Source of the DNA: Sphingomonas kaistensis
Lineage (GTDB): Bacteria > Pseudomonadota > Alphaproteobacteria > Sphingomonadales > Sphingomonadaceae
Length of the DNA stretch: 64,000 nucleotides
Direction: 5' to 3'
NCBI RefSeq assembly: GCF_036884275.1
Contig: NZ_CP145607.1
Span: forward strand, 2,343,001 to 2,407,000
Below are positions 28,938 to 37,125 of this stretch, piece after piece; position 1 is the stretch's first letter; every line of letters begins with the position of its first letter. A model generated the notes under the pieces. It saw nothing but the letters and a program-made list of their open reading frames with translations. It searched no databases and had not been told where the DNA came from. The position numbers and the translations under genes are program-made.

Positions 28938-30587
28938 TTATGCCTGACGCGGCGCGTTCGGCGCGGTCTCGTCCTGCGGATACATGCCGGCATCCTGCCC
29001 TCGGTCGCCGCCCATTTCGGCGCGGCCCGCAAGCTCGTCCTCGCGGCCAAGCGTGTCGAGGTGCATCCACTTCTTCACCACCGGCGAGACCAGTAGCACG
29101 GCGACACCCGCGCCGATCGAGATCCAGCCGAACAGCTGATACACGTCGAGCAGGCCCTGCTTGGTGATGTCGCCATCATGGCCGCCAGTCGCTTCGCCGA
29201 TCTTGCCCGCGACGAAGTTGCCGACCGCGGTCATGTAGAACCACGCGCCCATGATCAGGCTGGCAAGGAACTTGGGCGCCAGCCGGTTCATCGCGCTGAG
29301 GCCGACCGGCGACAGGCAAAGCTCGGCGGTAGTGGCGAAGAAATAATAAGCGAACACCAGGATGACCGGGGTCATGACCGCGATGCCCCACGCCTCGGCG
29401 CCCCATACGAGGACGAGATTCGCAAGACCCATCTGCGCCAGTGCCAGGCCGAACTTGGCCGGTGCCGACGGCTCTGCATTGCGCCGGCCAAGCGCCACCC
29501 ACAGGCCCGCAAAGATCGGCGCCATGATCATGATGAAGATGGGATTGATCGACTGGAAGATCGACGCCGGAACGCCGCCGCGATCGACGAACTGATCGGT
29601 GAACAGGCTCATCGATCCGCCGGCCTGTTCGAACAAGCCCCAGAACAGCGGATTGAGGCTGATCAGGAACAGAATGGCGAACATCCGTTCGCGCGGTTCC
29701 TTGGGCAGCTTGAAGCTTTCGTAGAGAACGTAGCCGAGCAGCGCGACGCCCGACACGATCAGCAGGCCCTGAATAACGTCCTGATACTGGACCAGCGCCC
29801 AGCACACCGCGACGGCGAGGAAACCGACTCCGTAGATCGTGAATTCGGCATTCTTGCCGAGCGGCCGCGGCGCTTCGCCGGCGCCGTTCAACGCCTTCTT
29901 GCCGAGGACGAACACGACCAGGCCGGCGAGCATGCCGATACCGGCAAGCCCGAAGCCGTAGCCCCAACCGATGGTTTCGCCGAGATAGCCGACGAGGATC
30001 GTACCGATCGCCGCGCCGACGTTGATGCCCATGTAGAACACCGTGTACGCGCCGTCGCGGCGAACGTCGGTCAGCTTGTAGAGCTGGCCCACCATCACCG
30101 AGATGTTGGCTTTCAGGAAACCCGAGCCGACGATGATGAAGGCAAGCGCTGCCCAGAACACGTTGATCGTGGGATCGCTCTGTCCGCCGACACCTTCGAC
30201 CGCCATCAGGCTGTGTCCGGCCGCCAGCAGCAGGCCGCCGAACAACACGGCCTTGCGCTGACCAAGATAACGGTCGGCAAGATAGCCGCCGAGCACCGGG
30301 GTGATGTACACGAGGCTGGTGTAGGCGCCGTAGATCAGCGTCGCCTTGCCGTCGCTGAACAGCCAGTGCTTGGTCAGGTAGAAGATCAGCAGCGCGCGCA
30401 TGCCGTAGTAGGAGAAGCGCTCCCACATTTCGGCGAAGAACAGCATGTACAGGCCCTTGGGATGGCCTGCGAACTCTGGCTCCTTCTGGACGGCGACCTT
30501 GCCGCCGATCGCCAGGAAGATGATCAAAAGGACGACGGCGATGGCGGTGATCCAGTCACCTTCCTGCCAGAGTTCCATAGGCTTCAT
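28938..30587 (-). CDS. POT family proton-dependent oligopeptide transporter
   Basis: A 549-residue membrane protein of the PepT/DtpT type with about 12-14 helices. The hallmark ExxERFSYYGMRALLIFYL occurs near residue 50, followed by GGYLADRYLGQRKAVLFGG and the later FFATTAELCLSPVGLSAM. It imports di- and tripeptides with protons across the inner membrane. It is the first gene of the operon leading to the amidohydrolases and NnrU. A divergent nitroreductase gene starts 105 bases away. Confidence 0.94.
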   Translation of the reverse strand: MKPMELWQEGDWITAIAVVLLIIFLAIGGKVAVQKEPEFAGHPKGLYMLFFAEMWERFSYYGMRALLIFYLTKHWLFSDGKATLIYGAYTSLVYITPVLGGYLADRYLGQRKAVLFGGLLLAAGHSLMAVEGVGGQSDPTINVFWAALAFIIVGSGFLKANISVMVGQLYKLTDVRRDGAYTVFYMGINVGAAIGTILVGYLGETIGWGYGFGLAGIGMLAGLVVFVLGKKALNGAGEAPRPLGKNAEFTIYGVGFLAVAVCWALVQYQDVIQGLLIVSGVALLGYVLYESFKLPKEPRERMFAILFLISLNPLFWGLFEQAGGSMSLFTDQFVDRGGVPASIFQSINPIFIMIMAPIFAGLWVALGRRNAEPSAPAKFGLALAQMGLANLVLVWGAEAWGIAVMTPVILVFAYYFFATTAELCLSPVGLSAMNRLAPKFLASLIMGAWFYMTAVGNFVAGKIGEATGGHDGDITKQGLLDVYQLFGWISIGAGVAVLLVSPVVKKWMHLDTLGREDELAGRAEMGGDRGQDAGMYPQDETAPNAPRQA

Positions 30588-30692
30588 GTACTGTTCCCGT
30601 GACTTCCCAAAAGTTGCGGCACCTTAAGCGTGAAATTGCCGCTGCCAAGCGCATTGTGACAATCGCTGTGCGGCCCTATCTCGCGAGCGGCC

Positions 30693-31280
30693 ATGTTCAA
30701 CGACCTCTCCAGCCCGCTCTCCTACCTCGCCAGCCGCCGCTCGGGCCGCGCTCGGGAGATGGTCGGTCCGGGCCCCGACGAGGCCGAACTCGGCGCCATC
30801 ATCGCGCTCGCCGCGCGGACTCCCGACCACGGCAAGCTCGCGCCGTGGCGCTTCGTCGTGGTCGGCCCCGACCAGCGCGACGAATTTGCGGCCCTGCTCG
30901 CCCGCGCGCTCGACGCCAACGACCCCCAAGCCGGCGCCGCGCATCGTCTCAAGGCCGACGAGTTCGCCCGCCACGGCGAAGCCTTGGTAGTGCTGCTCTC
31001 CGCGCCCGTCATTCCTCACAAGATCCCGATGTGGGAACAGGAACTGTCGGTCGGCGCGGCAGCGATGAACCTGCTGCACGCGGTTCACGCGCACGGCTTC
31101 GTCGGCAGCTGGCTGACCGGCTGGGCGGCCTACGACCCGCTGGTGCGCGCCGCCTTCTGCACCGGCGAGCAGGAGCGCATCGCCGGCTTCTTCTTCATCG
31201 GCTCGCCTGGCCGCGAGCTCGAAGAAAGACCTCGTCCTGTCATGACAACCGTCGTCCGTCGCTGGACGCCGCCGCTCTAA
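30693..31280 (+). CDS. Nitroreductase-family protein (YdjA type)
   Basis: A 195-residue FMN-dependent nitroreductase-fold protein. Motifs include AARTPDHGKLAPWRFVVVG in the N-terminal half, VLLSAPVIPHKIPMWEQELSVGAAAMNLLHAVHAHGFVGSW in the middle and FFFIGSPG near the end. It has the compact size of YdjA proteins, which reduce nitro groups, quinones or related compounds with NAD(P)H. The substrate is unknown. It is followed 39 bases downstream by a GntR regulator. Confidence 0.92.
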   Translation: MFNDLSSPLSYLASRRSGRAREMVGPGPDEAELGAIIALAARTPDHGKLAPWRFVVVGPDQRDEFAALLARALDANDPQAGAAHRLKADEFARHGEALVVLLSAPVIPHKIPMWEQELSVGAAAMNLLHAVHAHGFVGSWLTGWAAYDPLVRAAFCTGEQERIAGFFFIGSPGRELEERPRPVMTTVVRRWTPPL

Positions 31281-31319
31281 CCTGTTGCATTTGCTCGCGC
31301 CGCACCGTATTAGGACAGC

Positions 31320-31673
31320 ATGACGCTCAGCAGCCGCCACGAATCCAAGCCGGTCTATGTCCGGCTGCGCGACATCATCGCCGAAGCCATCCTGTCCGGT
31401 CAGTTCGCCGACGGCGATCCCCTCCCCTCCGTCCGTGCCTTCGCGGCCGAACAGGGCGCCAATCCGCTGACTGTTGCCAAGGCCTATCAGGGTTTTCAGG
31501 ACGAAGGGCTGATCGTGGTCCGCCGTGGGGTCGGCATGTTCGTCGCCGACGGCGCCCGCGACCGCTTGTCGAACAGCGAGCGCGAACAATTCATCGCCCG
31601 CGAATGGCCCGCCGTCCGCGCCCGCATGGAGCAGCTCGGCATCGACCCCGCCGAACTGCTCGAGCGGAGCTGA
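31320..31673 (+). CDS. GntR-family regulator, YtrA subfamily
   Basis: A 117-residue GntR regulator. The winged-helix covers about 10-80: KPVYVRLRDIIAEAILSGQF, then DGDPLPSVRAFAAEQGANPLTVAKAY and FQDEGLIVVRRGVGMFVADGA. The short C-terminal helical part is typical of YtrA rather than FadR or HutC types. It has no ligand-binding domain of normal size. YtrA regulators often control neighbouring transporter genes, but here its targets are not obvious. It converges with the acyl-CoA dehydrogenase, with a palindromic repeat filling the gap. Confidence 0.9.
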   Translation: MTLSSRHESKPVYVRLRDIIAEAILSGQFADGDPLPSVRAFAAEQGANPLTVAKAYQGFQDEGLIVVRRGVGMFVADGARDRLSNSEREQFIAREWPAVRARMEQLGIDPAELLERS

Positions 31674-31674
31674 C

Positions 31675-31751
31675 GTCGTCCCGGCGAAGGCCGGGACCTA
31701 CTTCGCTGTTACGCCAGACCGCCTGAGATCCCGGCCTACGCCGGGATGACG
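31675..31751. repeat. REP/BIME-like palindromic pair between convergent genes
   Basis: Two related hairpins in opposite orientation: GTCGTCCCGGC-GAAG-GCCGGGAC at 31675-31697 and ATCCCGGC-CTAC-GCCGGGATGAC at 31728-31750. They fill the gap between the GntR stop (31673) and the acyl-CoA dehydrogenase stop (31752). Such CCCGGC-GCCGGG REP elements are common in alphaproteobacteria; here they can serve as a two-way terminator. Confidence 0.8.
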
Positions 31752-33428
31752 TTACGCCAGCGCTTCGGCGTCCACGCTATAGAGCAGCTCCGCGCCTGCT
31801 TCCGCGCCCGCCGCAAGGCCCAGTGCTTCGGGCACCACCACGGCGATAAAGAACCCCGCCGCCGCGCGCTTGGTCTGGTGAAACGGGCTATCCCCGCTCG
31901 CCGCCCGCGCCTGGCGTTCGAGCAGCCAGCCCGCCGTCAGCACCGAACACATGGTGAGAAACGGATAGCTGCCTGCCAAGCGATCGTCGTGGTCTGCCGC
32001 GCGCAGAGTGGTCGCGACCATCTCCACCGCATCGGCCAGCGCGACCAGCGCCGGCGCTTCAATTTCGGCGCGGATGTCGGCAATCAACCCATCGAACGCG
32101 AGCCCCCCGTCGAGCCCCAGCTTGCGGCCGACGAGATCAGCGGCCTGAATGCCGTTGGTGCCTTCGTAGATCGGCGCGATCCGCGCATCGCGCAGGTGCT
32201 GCGCCGCGCCGGTTTCCTCGACGAAGCCCATGCCACCATGCACCTGAATCCCGATGCTCGCCACTTCACAGCCGACGTCGGTGCCCCACGCCTTGACCAG
32301 CGGGGTCAGCACGTCGCCGCGCATCGCCGCCGCCTTGTCGCCCCGATGCCCGCGGTCGATCTGCCCGAAGGCGTAATAAGCCAGCGCCCGCGCGCCCATG
32401 GTCAGCGCCTTCATCCGCAGCAGCATGCGGCGGACGTCCGGATGCTGCTCGATCGCGACCGCATCCTTGCTGACCCCGCCGGCTCGCGCCGACTGCACCC
32501 GGCCCAGCGCATAGGCCACCGCCCGCTGGGTCGCGGCCTCGGCGATCCCGACGCCCTGCAGACCGACATTCAGCCGCGCATTGTTCATCATCGTGAACAT
32601 CGCCCGCATGCCGCCATGCTCGGGCCCGATCAGCCAACCGGTCGCCCCGCCACCGTCGCCGAACGCCATGGTGCAGGTCGGGCTGGCATGAATGCCGAGC
32701 TTATGCTCGATCGACGCGCAGCGAAGATCGTTGCAGCTGCCATCGGGCAATACCTTGGGCACCAGGAACAGCGAGATCCCCCGCGTCCCCGCCGGCGCAT
32801 CGGGCGTGCGCGCCAGCACCAGGTGGATGATGTTGTCGGCCAGATCATGCTCGCCATAAGTGATGTAGATCTTGGACCCGGTGATCACCCAGCTGCCGTC
32901 ACCGTTCGGCACAGCCTTGGTCCGCAGCGCACCGACGTCCGACCCCGCCTGCGGCTCGGTCAGATTCATCGTCGCGGGCCATTCGCCGCTGACGATCCTG
33001 GGCAGATAATCGCGCTTTTGGCTCTCCGACCCGTGCGCCCCAATCGCCTCGATCGCGCCCATGGTCAGCATCGGGCACAAAGCGAACGCCAGATTGGCGG
33101 CATTCAGATCCTCCATCACCGCCGCGCCGAGACTGAGCGGCAGGCCCTGCCCGCCCGCTTCCTCCGGCGCGCTGATCGTGCCCCAGCCGCCCTCGACGAA
33201 CTGGCGATATGCCTCGTGGAAGCCCTGCGGCATGGCGACACCCTCGGGCGACCATTTGGCACCGACCGTGTCGCCGATGCGGTTCAGCGGCTCGACCTCC
33301 CCTTCCGCATATTGCGCCGCGCCTTCGAGCAGCGCGTCGACGATATCCACATCGTTGGTGAGCTCGTGGATCCCCACCACATGCTCAAGCACGAAGCGCT
33401 GTTCCTCGACCGGGCAGCGAAGCGGCAT
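31752..33428 (-). CDS. Acyl-CoA dehydrogenase (DmdC/AcdA-like)
   Basis: A 558-residue acyl-CoA dehydrogenase. I place the start at ATG 33428, nine bases after an AAGGGA, giving MPLRCPVEEQRFVLEHVVG; the start also matches the DmdC-type N-terminus. FAD and substrate signatures include TEPQAGSDVGAL, the ITGSKIYIT strand, YEGTNGIQAADLVGRKL with the catalytic Glu, and a long C-terminal helical domain. This group acts on methylmercaptopropionyl- or medium-chain acyl-CoA. The actual substrate is not evident, and no other beta-oxidation genes are adjacent. Confidence 0.9.
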   Translation of the reverse strand: MPLRCPVEEQRFVLEHVVGIHELTNDVDIVDALLEGAAQYAEGEVEPLNRIGDTVGAKWSPEGVAMPQGFHEAYRQFVEGGWGTISAPEEAGGQGLPLSLGAAVMEDLNAANLAFALCPMLTMGAIEAIGAHGSESQKRDYLPRIVSGEWPATMNLTEPQAGSDVGALRTKAVPNGDGSWVITGSKIYITYGEHDLADNIIHLVLARTPDAPAGTRGISLFLVPKVLPDGSCNDLRCASIEHKLGIHASPTCTMAFGDGGGATGWLIGPEHGGMRAMFTMMNNARLNVGLQGVGIAEAATQRAVAYALGRVQSARAGGVSKDAVAIEQHPDVRRMLLRMKALTMGARALAYYAFGQIDRGHRGDKAAAMRGDVLTPLVKAWGTDVGCEVASIGIQVHGGMGFVEETGAAQHLRDARIAPIYEGTNGIQAADLVGRKLGLDGGLAFDGLIADIRAEIEAPALVALADAVEMVATTLRAADHDDRLAGSYPFLTMCSVLTAGWLLERQARAASGDSPFHQTKRAAAGFFIAVVVPEALGLAAGAEAGAELLYSVDAEALA

Positions 33429-33477
33429 AATCGTCATTCCCTTGTGAAGCCTCGATGATTGCCATAGCGGCGACGCC

Positions 33478-34404
33478 ATGCCGGGCAAGAGCACCGAGAT
33501 ACGGCCCTTCGGCCCCGACACGATTGCCGCGGCCGCTGCGCTGATCCGCGACGGCCAACCGGTCGCGGTCCCGACCGAGACGGTTTACGGTCTCGCCGCC
33601 GACGCGACCAACGCAGCCGCCGTCGCCCGCATCTACGAAGCCAAGGGCCGGCCGAGCTTCAATCCGCTGATCGTCCACGTCCTCGATCTCGCGTCCGCCG
33701 AACACCTCGGCACCTTCAGCGCCGATGCCCGCGCGTTGGCCGAGCAGCATTGGCCCGGCCCGTTGACCCTGGTGGTGCCGCTTGCGGAGAATAGCCCGAT
33801 CGCCAGCCTCGTCACCGCCGGCCTACCCACCGTCGCACTGCGTGTCCCCGCCCATCCCGCCATGCGCGCTTTGCTCGAGGCCAGCGGCCGCCCCCTCGCC
33901 GCACCCAGCGCCAATGCCAGCGGCCGGATCAGCCCAACCAGAACCGCCCACGTTCTCGCCTCGCTCAACGGCCGAATCCCTCTGGTGATCGACGGTGGGC
34001 AGACCGCGCACGGCCTCGAAAGCACCATCGTCGCCATGACCGGCGGCCCCCCGCGCCTGCTCCGCCCCGGCCCGATCGACATCGCTTCTGCCGTCGCCAC
34101 GGTCAGTGACAAGGTCGAAGCGCCCGGCATGCTCGCCAGCCACTATGCCCCGGCCAAACCGCTTCGCCTGAACGCGATCGACGCCGCGCCAGGCGAATGG
34201 CTGATCGGCTTCGGCCCGGTCGCCGGCGACGTCAGCCTCAGCCCGTCAGGCGACCTCGCTGAAGCCGCCGCGCGCCTGTTCGATCTGCTTCACGACGCCG
34301 ACGCGAACGGCGCCCCCGCCATCGCCGTCGCACCCATTCCCGATCATGGCATCGGCCGCGCGATCAACGACCGCCTAGCCCGCGCCGCCGCGCCGCGTCA
34401 GTAA
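33478..34404 (+). CDS. L-threonylcarbamoyladenylate synthase (Sua5 type)
   Basis: A 308-residue Sua5/TsaC protein, which makes threonylcarbamoyl-AMP for the t6A37 modification of ANN-reading tRNAs. The YrdC domain has PTETVYGLAAD, KGRPSFNPLIVHV, the PGPLTLV block, VALRVPAHPA and PSANASGRISPT. The residues after about 210 are the Sua5-specific C-terminal domain with APGMLASHYAPAKPL. The ATG at 33478 follows a 49-base divergent gap from the acyl-CoA dehydrogenase. Its stop overlaps the convergent GGDEF-EAL gene by 7 bases. Confidence 0.95.
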   Translation: MPGKSTEIRPFGPDTIAAAAALIRDGQPVAVPTETVYGLAADATNAAAVARIYEAKGRPSFNPLIVHVLDLASAEHLGTFSADARALAEQHWPGPLTLVVPLAENSPIASLVTAGLPTVALRVPAHPAMRALLEASGRPLAAPSANASGRISPTRTAHVLASLNGRIPLVIDGGQTAHGLESTIVAMTGGPPRLLRPGPIDIASAVATVSDKVEAPGMLASHYAPAKPLRLNAIDAAPGEWLIGFGPVAGDVSLSPSGDLAEAAARLFDLLHDADANGAPAIAVAPIPDHGIGRAINDRLARAAAPRQ

Positions 34405-36122
34405 GCGCGCCGCTCCGCCGACCGCAGCCGGCTGCGCCAGAAGGGCAGCGCATCGGCCATCGCCAGCGGCCGGGCAAAGAAGAACCCCTGCCCCGACACG
34501 CAGCCGAGCGCCGCCAGCGTCGTCGCCAGTTCGCGGCTTTCGACCCCCTCCGCCGTGGTCGACATGCCAAGCGCTTCGGCAAGGCTCAGCACCGCGCGCA
34601 CGATGGAGACGCTGTCGGGGTCAATCATCATGCCCGAAACGAAGCTGCGATCGATCTTCAGCACGTCGATCGGCAACCGCTGAAGATAGGCGAGGCTCGA
34701 ATAACCGGTGCCGAAATCGTCCATCGCCACTCTTGCGTCGAGCGCCTTCAGCGCATCGAACACCCGCGTCGCGCGGCGTGGGTCCTGGACAATCGCACTT
34801 TCGGTCAATTCCAACGTCAGCCGGTCGCCCGTCAGCCCGCTTGAGCGCAGCGCCCCGCCGACCATCGCGGTGATGTCGTCGCGCGCGACCTGGATCGCCG
34901 ACAGGTTCACCGCGACATTGAACGGCAGCCGCTGCCCCGCTTCCGCGTCCCACCCGGCGAGCGTGGTCGCCGCACTGTCCATCGCCCAGCGGCCAAGGTG
35001 CAGGATCAGCCCGCTTTCCTCAGCGACCGGAATGAACTCGGTCGGGCTAATCTCGCCGCGATCCGGATGCTTCCAGCGCGCCAGCGCTTCGAAACCCGAC
35101 ACTTCTCCGGTCTTGAGGTCGACCAAAGGCTGATAGTTCAGGCTCAGCTGATTGCGTTCGAGCGCGCGGCGAAGCTCGGTTTCGATCGAGAAACGACGCC
35201 GGGCAAGGCTCGCTTCCTTGGGCTCGTAGACTTCGGGCCGTCCGCTCGCCTTGGCCTGCTTGACCGCGAACTGGGCGTTGCGGAACAGCTCCTCGGCGTC
35301 CTGCTCGGGCTGCATCAGCGCAAGGCCGATCGCGCAATCGACCTTGATCTCCAGTTCGCTCAACCGGAACGGCGCGTTCATCGCGTCCTGGATCCGGTTC
35401 GCGGCCTTCAGCGCATCGTCGGTCCCGCGCACCGCGACCACGATTCCGAACTCGTTGCCGCCCGTCCGGGCCAGACTGTCACCGGCCCGCAACGCCGAAA
35501 TCAGGCGGCGGGCAAAGGTGATCAGCAGTTCGTCGCCAGCGAGCCCACCCATGCTTTCGTTGATCCGGCTGAAGCGGAGCATGTCCACCACCAGCACCGC
35601 ATGACCCGGCTTGTCGGTCGGTTCTCGCGCCGCCGCTTCGATCACCTCGGTAAAGGCGAGCCGGTTGGGCAGACCCGTCAGGCTGTCGCGCAGCATTTCG
35701 GCGCGGAGCGACCGCTCGGCCTGCACCTCGGCGGTCCGGTCGACCACCGACAGCAAGGCCCGGCGGGTGCCACCCTCGGTCGGCAGCGGCGCGAGCTTCA
35801 ACTGATAGAAACGCGCCGAGACCCCCGATCCATCCCGCATGTCGAGATCGCAATCGGCCAAGTCGGGACAAGCGAACCAGGACGCAAGAAAGCGCGAAAC
35901 GAGGCCTTCCCCCGTCAGACATTGAGCGCTCAACCCGTCGAGATTCCCCGCGGTCGAGATCGCGACCGCGTCGAGGAAACGGCTATTATGCGCCGAAATA
36001 CTGAGCGTGCCGGCGTGGCTTTCGATGATCGCGGCGGGGATCGGCAAGGCGTCGAGCAAAAGGGCGCCGTCCGCCCATGGGGACGGCGCTTGCCTGATTG
36101 CGCTGCGGGTCGACGCCGACAT
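34398..36122 (-). CDS. GGDEF-EAL protein with degenerate GGNEF site
   Basis: A 574-residue cytoplasmic protein: a PAS-like N-terminal segment (about 1-130), a GGDEF domain (about 140-300) and an EAL domain (about 310-565). The GGDEF active loop reads GGNEF (221-225), so the diguanylate cyclase centre is probably inactive or only GTP-binding. The EAL domain keeps EALAR (345-349), NLSAIQ, the LELTES segment, DDFGTGYSS and KIDRSF, so c-di-GMP hydrolysis is likely. No transmembrane segment is evident. Confidence 0.92.
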   Translation of the reverse strand: MSASTRSAIRQAPSPWADGALLLDALPIPAAIIESHAGTLSISAHNSRFLDAVAISTAGNLDGLSAQCLTGEGLVSRFLASWFACPDLADCDLDMRDGSGVSARFYQLKLAPLPTEGGTRRALLSVVDRTAEVQAERSLRAEMLRDSLTGLPNRLAFTEVIEAAAREPTDKPGHAVLVVDMLRFSRINESMGGLAGDELLITFARRLISALRAGDSLARTGGNEFGIVVAVRGTDDALKAANRIQDAMNAPFRLSELEIKVDCAIGLALMQPEQDAEELFRNAQFAVKQAKASGRPEVYEPKEASLARRRFSIETELRRALERNQLSLNYQPLVDLKTGEVSGFEALARWKHPDRGEISPTEFIPVAEESGLILHLGRWAMDSAATTLAGWDAEAGQRLPFNVAVNLSAIQVARDDITAMVGGALRSSGLTGDRLTLELTESAIVQDPRRATRVFDALKALDARVAMDDFGTGYSSLAYLQRLPIDVLKIDRSFVSGMMIDPDSVSIVRAVLSLAEALGMSTTAEGVESRELATTLAALGCVSGQGFFFARPLAMADALPFWRSRLRSAERRAY

Positions 36123-36271
36123 GGCCCAAGCCTATGAACCGCAAGGCGTTAAACATCTGTTTCACTGCGCTGGCATTACGGCCCTTTAGGCCCCTCGCCT
36201 TGCCGCCGGCCGTGACACGCGGCAACAAGGCCACACGCCTGTTGCCAATCCTTTCAAGGAGACCCCCTTCG

Positions 36272-37105
36272 ATGCGCCGCCGCCACTTCCTGCTCGCCGC
36301 CAGTGCCGCGCTTGTCGCCACCGCCGCCTGCACCACCGCGCTTCCGGGCGAAGCACCGGGCCTTACCGCTTCAGAAGAAAGCGCACTCGCCGCCGCGGTC
36401 GCCAATCCCGCCCGCAGCGCCGCCAATCGCGCCCGCGACCAATATCGCAACCCCGCCGCCACGCTTGCCTTTTTCGGCGTCCGCCCCGGACAGACCGTGG
36501 TCGAAATCTTTCCCGGCGGCGGCTGGTACAGCGAGATCGTCGCGCCCTACGTCCTGAACGGCGGCGGCACCTATTACGTCGCCGCTCCCAACGAGCGCGG
36601 CCTAGGCGGTTTCAAACGTCTCGTTGAAAAGGACGCCGCCCTTTACGGCCGCGCCCGCCAGGTCACCTTCCCGGTCCGCGACGCGGCGGCCACCGGTGTG
36701 CCCGCCGGCACCGCCGACGTCGTCCTCACCTTCCGCAACGTCCACAACTGGGCGATGGGCGACCAGCCCTACGCCGACCTCGCGTTTCAACAGATGTACG
36801 CGATGCTGAAGCCCGGCGGCGTGCTCGGCATCGAAGAGCATCGTCTCCCCGAGACGGCCGACAGCGCCCGCGAGAAATCGAGCGGCTACCTCAAGGTCTC
36901 GACCGTCCGCCGCCTCGCCGAACAAGCCGGCTTCCGCTACGCCGGATCGAGCGAGATCAACGCCAATCCCAGGGACACGGCCGATTGGCCCGACGGCGTC
37001 TGGACCCTCCCCCCGACGCTCCGCCTCGGCGACAAGGACCGCGCGAAATATCTCGCGATCGGCGAAAGCGACCGCATGACCCTGCGCTTCGTCAAGCCGC
37101 GCTAG
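36272..37105 (+). CDS. Exported methyltransferase-like protein
   Basis: A 277-residue protein with a Tat-like RRRHFLL and a lipobox ATAAC (C20) at its N-terminus. The ATG at 36272 has AAGGAG upstream, which decides it over longer frames. The rest resembles a class I SAM-methyltransferase: VVEIFPGGGWYSEIVAPYV is motif I-like, VVLTFRNVHNW stands at motif IV and MLKPGGVLGIEEHR at the post-IV strand. Export would be unusual for a SAM enzyme; related family members are annotated as methyltransferases but lack proven activity. Confidence 0.85.
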   Translation: MRRRHFLLAASAALVATAACTTALPGEAPGLTASEESALAAAVANPARSAANRARDQYRNPAATLAFFGVRPGQTVVEIFPGGGWYSEIVAPYVLNGGGTYYVAAPNERGLGGFKRLVEKDAALYGRARQVTFPVRDAAATGVPAGTADVVLTFRNVHNWAMGDQPYADLAFQQMYAMLKPGGVLGIEEHRLPETADSAREKSSGYLKVSTVRRLAEQAGFRYAGSSEINANPRDTADWPDGVWTLPPTLRLGDKDRAKYLAIGESDRMTLRFVKPR

Positions 37106-37125
37106 GCCGACGCGGTCCAAGCGGA

